From the NCBI GenBank assembly GCA_963712835.1, contig CAVQJJ010000006.1:248001-312000 (forward strand): 64,000 nt of DNA. The letters are read 5' to 3'. Of this stretch, positions 57,871 through 64,000 are shown one piece after another. This DNA comes from DATARH01 sp963712835. Lineage in GTDB: Bacteria > Pseudomonadota > Alphaproteobacteria > ATCC43930 > CGMCC-115725. Below the pieces are notes generated by a model, which saw nothing but the letters and a program-made list of their open reading frames with translations, was not told where the DNA came from and did no database searches. Every line of letters starts with the position of its first letter. Position 1 is the first letter of the stretch. A program made the translations under genes and the position numbers.

Positions 57871-60141
57871 TCACGCGCGCTCGACGAAGGCGTCCATCAC
57901 CTTCTTGTCGCCGGCATGCTCGAAATTGATCTCAAGCTTATTGTCCTCGACGACGCGGATCACGCCGTAGCCGAATTTCTGGTGAAACACCCGGTCGCCG
58001 ACCGCGAAACCGCCGATTTTCCTGACCTCCTGGCCGCGCGTCGGCGGGCGGCTGGTGTCGTCGATAACCAGCGGCGGGCGCGGCAGGCTCTTGCGATAGG
58101 TATCACGGTAGCCCTCGCTCCAGCCGGTGCCCCAGGCGGCGTTGGCGGCGGGCGTCGCGGCCCAGCCGGCGCCGGGCCCAAGCCCCATCTCGGTCTCGAC
58201 CTCGACCTGGTCCTTCGGCAGCTCGTCGACAAAGCGCGAGCGCGCCGAGGCCTGCCACTGACCGTGAATGCGGCGGTTGGCGGCGAACGACACGAGCGCG
58301 CGGTACCGCGCGCGGGTCAGCCCGACATAGGCGAGCCGCCGCTCCTCTTCGAGCGCCGGCAAGCCGCCTTCCTCGATCGCGCGCTGCGACGGGAACACGC
58401 CTTCTTCCCAGCCGGGCAGAAACACGGTGTCGAATTCGAGCCCCTTGGCGCTGTGCAGGGTCATCAGATTGACCATGTCGCCCGCATTGTCGGCGGCATT
58501 GTCCATCACCAGGCTGACATGTTCGAGAAACCCGCCGAGGTTCTCGAACTCGGCCATCGCGACGACGAGCTCCTTGAGGTTTTCGAGCCGGCCCGGCGCC
58601 TCGGGCGAATTGTCGGCCTGCCACATGCCGGTATAGCCGAACTCGTCGAGCACGCGCTGCACCAGCTCGACATGGCTGTCGCGGAAGGCTTCGTCGCGCC
58701 AGCGGTCGAGCATGGCGAGGAAATTGGCGAGCGCACTACGCGCGCCGCGCGGCAGCGCGTCGCCGGCGATCAGGCGCCGCGTCGCCTCGACCAGCGACGA
58801 TTGCTCGGCGCGCGCCTCGGCATGCAAAAGCTGCAGGGTCGCGGTGCCGATTCCGCGACGCGGCGTGTTGACGATGCGCTCGAAAGCGAGGTCGTCGGCC
58901 GGCTGGTTAACGAGCCGCAGATAGGCCATCGCGTCGCGGATTTCCTGGCGCTCATAGAAGCGCGGGCCGCCGATGACGCGATAGGGTAAAGCGAGCGCGA
59001 TAAAGCGCTCCTCGAACTCGCGGGTCTGGAACCCGGCACGCACCAGGATCGCGATCTCGGAGAGCTTGTGGCCCTTGCGCTGCAAAGCCTCGATCTCGTC
59101 GCCGGCCCAGCGCGCCTCCTGCTCGGCGTCCCACAGACCGCGCACGGTGACCTTGTCGCCGCCCTCGACGCGGGTCCACAGCGTCTTGCCGAGCCGGCCG
59201 CGATTATGGCCGATGACCCCGGCCGCGGCGGACAAGATCTCCGGCGTCGAGCGGTAGTTTTCCTCCAGCCGCACGATCAGCGCGCCGGGGAAGTCGTTCT
59301 CGAATTTGAGGATGTTTTCGATCTGCGCGCCGCGCCAGGAATAGATCGACTGGTCGTCGTCGCCGACGCAGCAGATGTTCTTGTGCTGTTGGGCCAGGAG
59401 CCGCAGCCAGAGGTACTGCGCGACATTGGTGTCCTGGTATTCGTCGACCAGCACATAGCGGAAACGGCGCTGATAGGTTTCGAGGATTTCCGGGTTCTGC
59501 TGAAACAACGTGAGGTTGTGGAGCAAGAGGTCGCCGAAATCGACCGCATTCACGGTCGCGAGGCGTTCCTGGTAGAGCCGGTAGAGGTCGATCGCCTTGC
59601 CGTCGGCGAAATCGCCGATCTCGGCCGGCGACACCTTGTCGGGGGTGAGGCCGCGATCCTTCCAGCGCTCGATGACGACGTGCAGCACCCGGGCCGGCCA
59701 GCGCCGCTCGTCGATATTGGCGGCGGCGAGGATCTGCTTGATGAGACGCACCTGATCGTCGGAATCGAGGATCGTAAAGCTCGATTTGAGCCCCACCGCC
59801 TCGGCATGGCGGCGCAGGATGCGTGCGGCGAGCGCGTGGAACGTGCCGAGCCATACCCCCTCGGCGACCTGGCCTATCATCGCGTGCAGCCGTTCGCGCA
59901 TCTCGCGTGCGGCCTTGTTGGTGAAGGTGACCGCCAGCATCTCGCCGGGATAAGCACGGCGGGTCGCGAGGATATGCGCGAGCCGCATCGTCAGCACACG
60001 GGTCTTGCCGGTGCCGGCCCCCGCCAGCACCAGCACCGGTCCGTCGACTGCGGCGACGGCCTTCGCTTGCGCTTCGTTCAGCAATGCGAAATAGGGCGGC
60101 GCGGCGTCCGCCTGCGCGGGATATTCGTGAAGCTCGGACAT
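57871..60141 (-). CDS. UvrD/PcrA-type superfamily 1 DNA helicase
   Basis: A 756-residue 3'-5' helicase. Motifs in order: Q motif LNEAQAKAV, Walker A LAGAGTGKTRVL, Ia AVTFTNKAAREMRERL, II VDEYQDTNVAQY, III GDDDQSIYSWRGA, IV VRLEENYRST, V MTLHSAKGLEFDTVFLPG and VI YVGLTRAR. The C-terminal end RVFHQKFGYGVIRVVED is the Tudor-like RNA-polymerase-binding tail of UvrD/PcrA. ATG 60141 gives MSELHEYP; the frame to 60297 is unlikely. It acts in excision repair and transcription-replication conflict. Confidence 0.93.
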   Translation of the reverse strand: MSELHEYPAQADAAPPYFALLNEAQAKAVAAVDGPVLVLAGAGTGKTRVLTMRLAHILATRRAYPGEMLAVTFTNKAAREMRERLHAMIGQVAEGVWLGTFHALAARILRRHAEAVGLKSSFTILDSDDQVRLIKQILAAANIDERRWPARVLHVVIERWKDRGLTPDKVSPAEIGDFADGKAIDLYRLYQERLATVNAVDFGDLLLHNLTLFQQNPEILETYQRRFRYVLVDEYQDTNVAQYLWLRLLAQQHKNICCVGDDDQSIYSWRGAQIENILKFENDFPGALIVRLEENYRSTPEILSAAAGVIGHNRGRLGKTLWTRVEGGDKVTVRGLWDAEQEARWAGDEIEALQRKGHKLSEIAILVRAGFQTREFEERFIALALPYRVIGGPRFYERQEIRDAMAYLRLVNQPADDLAFERIVNTPRRGIGTATLQLLHAEARAEQSSLVEATRRLIAGDALPRGARSALANFLAMLDRWRDEAFRDSHVELVQRVLDEFGYTGMWQADNSPEAPGRLENLKELVVAMAEFENLGGFLEHVSLVMDNAADNAGDMVNLMTLHSAKGLEFDTVFLPGWEEGVFPSQRAIEEGGLPALEEERRLAYVGLTRARYRALVSFAANRRIHGQWQASARSRFVDELPKDQVEVETEMGLGPGAGWAATPAANAAWGTGWSEGYRDTYRKSLPRPPLVIDDTSRPPTRGQEVRKIGGFAVGDRVFHQKFGYGVIRVVEDNKLEINFEHAGDKKVMDAFVERA

Positions 60142-60305
60142 CGCTGCATCATATAGCAACGAGTTCGGCGCGGCGCAGCCCGACCGCGGGGCACCGTTGC
60201 GGCTCCGCCACGCCGCGCGGGAAAATGGTGCCGAATCAATTAGCTTCTGGCGATGCCGGGGGCCTCTCGCCATGATGCGCGGCGCATTTTTGCCCAAGGC
60301 GCTCG

Positions 60306-61571
60306 ATGCACGCCGCGATCGTTCTGCTCGTCCTGATTCTGACCTATGCCGGGATGGTCGCCGGGCGCATCCCGCGGCTGCAGGTCGATCGGACGGGAAT
60401 CGCGCTGCTCGCGGTCATCGCCCTCCTGGTGACCGGGCAGATGACGCTCGACGATTTCGGCAGCAATGTCGACATGCCGACCTTGGCGCTACTGTTCGCG
60501 ATGATGATCATCTCGGCGCAGTTCGCCGAATCCGGCTTTATCGATTTCTGCGCGCGTGAATTCACCAGCCGCGGCCACGGTGATACCGTACTGCTGGCGC
60601 TGACCGTGGCGGTCGCCGGCGGGCTCGCGGCGGTGCTCGCCAACGACATCCTGATCATCACCATAGCACCGCTGCTTTTTGTTGGGGCGCGGGCGCGCGG
60701 CCTCGACCCGCGGCCTTTCGCGATCGCGCTCGCCGCGGCGACCAATGCCGGATCGGCGGCGACACTGATCGGCAACCCGCAAAACATGCTGCTGGGTTCG
60801 GTGGGACGTCTCGGTTTTACGAAATTCACCCTGATCTGTTTTGTCCCGGCGATGTTTGCCCTCGTCACCGTCTTTGTCGTTGTTTGGCTGCAATGGCGCG
60901 GCCGCCTGGACGCTGACGGCGATCCGGCTCAGCTGCCTGTTGTCACCTCGCACCCGTTCGATCGCAACCAGGCGGTCAAAGGCGGCGTCGCGCTGTTGGC
61001 GCTGCTGCTGCTGTTCCTCACTTCCCTGCCGCGCGAACTGGGCGCACTGATGATCGCCGCCCTGCTGCTCGCCAACCGCAAGATTACCAGCCGTACGATG
61101 ATCGCCGCGGTCGACTGGCCGCTGCTGCTCCTCACCGCCTGCCTTTTCGCCGTCACCGGCGAGCTCAATCAAAGCGGCGTCGCCGCCCACCTGATGGCGT
61201 TTTTCGGCGCGCACAATCTGCTTCCGAACGGGCTTGTGCCGTTGACGATCTTCAGCGTCGTGACGAGCAACGCGATCGGCAGCCTGCCGGCGGCGATGCT
61301 GTTGCTGCAGATCTGGCCGCTGCCGCCGGCGCACGTGCTTTACGGGCTGGCTCTGCTATCGACGCTGGCCGGCAATCTGCTGCTGTCGGGCAGCCTCACC
61401 AACGTGTTGATCGCCGAGCGTGCGGAGCGCATGGGCACGCCACTGACGTTTCGCGATTATGCCAGGGCCGGAGTGCCGATCGCGGTGATATCCCTCGCTT
61501 TCGCGATTTTCTGGCTGTGGGCGACCCACACGCTCTCGCTGCTGCCGACATCGGTTCCAGTGGATCAGTAG
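60306..61571 (+). CDS. SLC13/ArsB-CitM-type anion transporter
   Basis: A 421-residue membrane protein with about 11 helices. The two inverted-repeat signatures of the ion-transporter superfamily are visible: AAVLANDILIITIAPLLF and TNAGSAATLIGNPQNMLLGS in the first half, and SVVTSNAIGSLPAAMLLLQ in the second, where TN-x-G and SN replace each other. YbiR- or ArsB-like names would fit. Substrate could be arsenite, citrate or another anion. There are no ars genes nearby. Confidence 0.83.
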   Translation: MHAAIVLLVLILTYAGMVAGRIPRLQVDRTGIALLAVIALLVTGQMTLDDFGSNVDMPTLALLFAMMIISAQFAESGFIDFCAREFTSRGHGDTVLLALTVAVAGGLAAVLANDILIITIAPLLFVGARARGLDPRPFAIALAAATNAGSAATLIGNPQNMLLGSVGRLGFTKFTLICFVPAMFALVTVFVVVWLQWRGRLDADGDPAQLPVVTSHPFDRNQAVKGGVALLALLLLFLTSLPRELGALMIAALLLANRKITSRTMIAAVDWPLLLLTACLFAVTGELNQSGVAAHLMAFFGAHNLLPNGLVPLTIFSVVTSNAIGSLPAAMLLLQIWPLPPAHVLYGLALLSTLAGNLLLSGSLTNVLIAERAERMGTPLTFRDYARAGVPIAVISLAFAIFWLWATHTLSLLPTSVPVDQ

Positions 61572-61627
61572 CGGCGGCGCACGGCGCCTGTTACAACCCC
61601 CGCCGCTTCTCGCTTCAAGGACCCAAC

Positions 61628-62557
61628 GTGGCGCTTCGTCCCTTGCGCATCGGCACGCGCGGCAGCGCGATGGCGCTCTACCAGGCCAACCTGGTGCGCG
61701 AGCGGCTGGTCGCGGCGCATCCGGGTTTTGCCGAGACGGGAATGATCGCGCTTGAGGTGATCCGCACCACCGGCGACCGGGTGCAGAACCGGTTGCTCGC
61801 CGAGATCGGCGGCAAGGGCCTTTTCACCAAGGAGATCGAGCAGGCGCTGATCGATCGGCGCATCGACCTCGCGGTGCATTCGCTGAAGGACATGGAGACG
61901 TTTCTGCCGGCGGGGCTCGCCATCGCCTGCGTGCTGCTGCGCGACGATCCGCGTGACGCATTGGTGACGCGCGACGGCGCGGGTCTGGCCGCGCTGCCGA
62001 AGGGCGCGCGGATCGGCACCGCCTCGCTGCGGCGCAAGGCGCAGCTGCTGCGCCGGCGCCCCGATCTCGTCGTGGCGCCGATCCGCGGCAATGTCGATAC
62101 GCGCATCGCCAAGCTGGCGGCGGACGAGGCGGACGGGTTGCTGCTGGCGTTGAGCGGGCTGGAACGGCTCGGCAAGGCCGACGCCGCGAGCGAAATCCTC
62201 TCGGTGGACGTGATGCTGCCTGCGGTTGGTCAAGGCGCGCTGGCGATCGAAGCGCGCGCCGACGACGCCGAACTCGGTGAGTTGCTGTCGCCGCTGCACG
62301 ACACGGCGAGCGCGGCCTGCGTCACCGCCGAGCGAGCGATGCTGGCGGCGCTCGACGGTTCGTGCCGGACGCCGATCGCCGGCCTCGCCGAGCTTGCCGG
62401 CGATACATTGCGCCTCCGGGCGCTGCTGCTCGCCGAGGACGGCAGCGCCGAGCGCCGCGCGGAGGAAGTCGGCGCCAAGGACGACGCCGAAGCGCTGGGC
62501 CGCGAAGCCGGCGAGCGCTTGCGCCGCGACGCGGGGCCGGAATTCGGGTTGGGTTGA
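61628..62557 (+). CDS. hemC: Porphobilinogen deaminase (hydroxymethylbilane synthase)
   Basis: A 309-residue enzyme that polymerises four porphobilinogens in haem synthesis. LRIGTRGSAMALYQA, GGKGLFTKEIEQALI, AVHSLKDME and GTASLRRKAQLLRRRPDL are the classic blocks. Cys246 in DGSCRTPIAGL carries the dipyrromethane cofactor. The GTG at 61628, with AAGGA upstream, matches the normal length; the frame opens earlier (61517) inside the transporter gene. hemD is not adjacent in this window. Confidence 0.95.
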   Translation: MALRPLRIGTRGSAMALYQANLVRERLVAAHPGFAETGMIALEVIRTTGDRVQNRLLAEIGGKGLFTKEIEQALIDRRIDLAVHSLKDMETFLPAGLAIACVLLRDDPRDALVTRDGAGLAALPKGARIGTASLRRKAQLLRRRPDLVVAPIRGNVDTRIAKLAADEADGLLLALSGLERLGKADAASEILSVDVMLPAVGQGALAIEARADDAELGELLSPLHDTASAACVTAERAMLAALDGSCRTPIAGLAELAGDTLRLRALLLAEDGSAERRAEEVGAKDDAEALGREAGERLRRDAGPEFGLG

Positions 62558-62567
62558 AGGCATCCTC

Positions 62568-62599
62568 TCTCTCCCCGCATGCGCCGCCTGCGGGGAGAG
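62568..62599. repeat. GC hairpin related to the palindromic elements
   Basis: CTCTCCCCGCA and TGCGGGGAGAG form an 11-bp stem around TGCGCCGCC. This matches the inner hairpin of copy C (46292-46313) and looks like a half-element. It lies between the convergent hemC gene and the small secreted-protein gene, where it could also end transcription, although no T tract follows. Confidence 0.75.
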
Positions 62600-62605
62600 C
62601 GGGAA

Positions 62606-62860
62606 TCATTGCGGCGTAGCCTTCGGCAGCTCGCCGCCATGCTCGCCGAGCCCGCCCTCACAGGCCTGCTTGTGTAGCCACTCGTCGGGCGACAGCGATC
62701 CCTTGATCACATAGCCGTAAAGCTCGACCGGCCAGGTGATCACGAAGACGACATCGTTGATCACGTCGGTGTTCTTGTTCGGGCACGGTCCGGTGGCGAA
62801 ATAGCCGAAGCCCAGCAGCAACAGGCCAATGACGAGATAAAGCGAAACGAGCGACCGCAT
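62606..62860 (-). CDS. Small membrane or secreted protein, hypothetical
   Basis: An 84-residue protein. An N-terminal hydrophobic segment (MRSLVSLYLVIGLLLLGFGY) could be a signal or anchor. It is followed by TGPCPNKNTDVINDVVFVITWP and VELYGYVIKGSLSPDEWLHK, with cysteines in GPCPN and QACEGG that could pair. I do not recognise a family. GGGAAGAA precedes ATG 62860. The 217 bp from there to the next gene hold nothing I can identify. Confidence 0.62.
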   Translation of the reverse strand: MRSLVSLYLVIGLLLLGFGYFATGPCPNKNTDVINDVVFVITWPVELYGYVIKGSLSPDEWLHKQACEGGLGEHGGELPKATPQ

Positions 62861-63077
62861 CGGGTTCTTCCCTGTTGTTGGGAGCCGGGGTTTCCGTGCG
62901 CTGGCGGAGAGGCCACAGCGAAGCAGGTTCCTGTGTAAAAAATCAACTCGCTCATACGGCGGGACGGCGCCTCGCCGCGCGGGCGGAGCGGGGCTCAGGT
63001 CCCACCGCGCCGCGCGCTGGCAGAGACCGGCATACCGGCCTCCACGACGCAAAACAGCAATTCGCGGAGAACGTTCC

Positions 63078-64000
63078 CTACGAGAGAACACCTTCGCTCT
63101 TGAGCGCGGCAAGCCCACCGGCGTCGATGTCGAGCCAGTTCTGCAGCACCTCGGCGGTGTCGCCGCCGAGCGCCGGCGAGCCCTTGACGCGCACCGACTT
63201 GCCGTCGACCCGCACCGGCCAGGACGCCATCTTGTATTCGCCGTTATGGTGCTTGACGGTCTGCATAAAGCCGCGCGCCTCGAAGTTCGGCTCGTTCTGC
63301 AATTCCATCGTGTCGAAGACGGCCCCGGCGGGGACGCCGACCGCGATCAGCTTTTCCATGACCTCGCGCTTGTCGTGCTGGCTGGTCCACTCGCCGATGA
63401 TGTTTTCGAGCTCGACCGAATTCTTGACGCGCGCATCGCCGGTCGCGAAGCGCGGGTCCTCGATCAGGTCTTCGCGGCCCACCAGCTTCATCAGCCGCGC
63501 GTAGTGCTCGGGATTGGCGCGGCTGGTAGTGATGTAGAGGTAATCGTTCGGGCCGCCGCCCTTGCATGGGAAAAGGCCGGCCGGCGCGTTGTTCCCGGCG
63601 CTCGGCTTGGCGCCGCGGCGCTGCGCGGGCTTGCCGGTGCGGGCCATCGTCGCGAAGCAGGTCCGCATGTAATGGATCATCGCGTCCTGCATCGCGACCT
63701 CCAGCCGCCGACCGACTCCAGTGCGGTTGCGCTCGTGCAGCGCGCCAAGGATCGTCGCCGCCATCAGCATGCCGGTGCCGGTGTCGCCAAAGCTGAGGCC
63801 CGGCTTGACCGGCGGCTGGTCGGGCCAGCCGGTGACGCTAATCGGGCCGCCCGCGGCCTGGGCGATCATGTCGAAAGCCAACCCCTTCTCGAACGGGCTG
63901 CCGCTCGCGAAACCCTTGACCTGGCAATAGATGATGCGCGGGTTGATCTTCTTGACCTCGCCATAGGAGAGACCGAGCCGCTCGATCGTGCCCGGCGCCA
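63078..64000 (-). CDS. CaiB/BaiF CoA-transferase family protein (N-terminus beyond the window)
   Basis: The C-terminal 307 codons of a family III CoA transferase of the formyl-CoA transferase (Frc) or succinyl-CoA transferase type. The start lies beyond position 64000. GLAFDMIAQAAGGPISVTGW, LSFGDTGTGMLMAATILGAL, GRRLEVAMQDAMIHYMR and VGVPAGAVFDTMEL are family blocks. It differs from the gene at the left edge (racemase-like). A GxxNAPAGLFPCKGGGPND segment lies in the substrate region. Acid substrate unknown. Confidence 0.88.
   Translation of the reverse strand, partial: APGTIERLGLSYGEVKKINPRIIYCQVKGFASGSPFEKGLAFDMIAQAAGGPISVTGWPDQPPVKPGLSFGDTGTGMLMAATILGALHERNRTGVGRRLEVAMQDAMIHYMRTCFATMARTGKPAQRRGAKPSAGNNAPAGLFPCKGGGPNDYLYITTSRANPEHYARLMKLVGREDLIEDPRFATGDARVKNSVELENIIGEWTSQHDKREVMEKLIAVGVPAGAVFDTMELQNEPNFEARGFMQTVKHHNGEYKMASWPVRVDGKSVRVKGSPALGGDTAEVLQNWLDIDAGGLAALKSEGVLS

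Overview
The window is about 64 kb of GC-rich, densely coding chromosome from an alphaproteobacterium. The evidence is rpsU, hemC, glnE, prmA and bcp of alphaproteobacterial type, a DUF1127 protein, small conserved alphaproteobacterial hypotheticals, and many interspersed GC-rich palindromes. The order (Rhodospirillales or Hyphomicrobiales-like) is a guess. No rRNA, tRNA, CRISPR array, integrase or transposase was seen. Both ends cut through CaiB/BaiF-type CoA-transferase genes.

Layout. 1-14 kb is catabolic: a CoA transferase, OsmC, a D-erythronate dehydrogenase-like epimerase, an MFS carrier, an orphan LivK-type binding protein, a UxaA-type sugar-acid dehydratase divergent from an SDR dehydrogenase and a fumarylacetoacetate-hydrolase-family enzyme, then AroM, an amidase, a VOC-like protein, an Ldh-family oxidoreductase and a GST. 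14-19.8 kb holds a HAD phosphatase, a lactonase-like metallo-beta-lactamase, a 2OG-Fe(II) oxygenase, an AT-rich island with a frame-broken membrane gene, an enoyl-CoA hydratase and an MBL-fold hydrolase. 19.8-26.2 kb is a complete oligopeptide-type ABC importer (two permeases, binding protein, fused double ATPase).

26.1-36.9 kb is the most distinctive block. A tightly packed minus-strand run, with start/stop overlaps at several junctions, encodes two COG4671-like glycosyltransferases, two GT4-like glycosyltransferases, a histidine phosphatase and a polysaccharide-deacetylase-like protein. Divergent from it are an ABC-exporter-like protein with a greatly expanded and degenerate nucleotide-binding domain, a stand-alone cyclic-nucleotide-binding protein and a small methyltransferase. 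I infer a glycan or glycolipid synthesis and export system that responds to a cyclic nucleotide. A Cache/HAMP-type class III nucleotide cyclase lies at 43.4-45.4 kb. Two coding sequences in this block carry in-frame DNA repeats: a palindromic element inside one glycosyltransferase and five 18-bp tandem units near the N-terminus of another.

37-64 kb is mostly housekeeping: xthA, a C26 amidotransferase-like hydrolase, LolA, rpsU, a DUF169 mini-operon, the cyclase, DUF455, bcp, glnE, a large AsmA-like protein, a GFA enzyme, a CnbZ-like protein, an M24 aminopeptidase, DUF1127, prmA, a UvrD-type helicase, an anion transporter, hemC and the second CoA transferase. The intergenic DNA at 37.8-38.3 kb has nested inverted repeats that could be a structured RNA.
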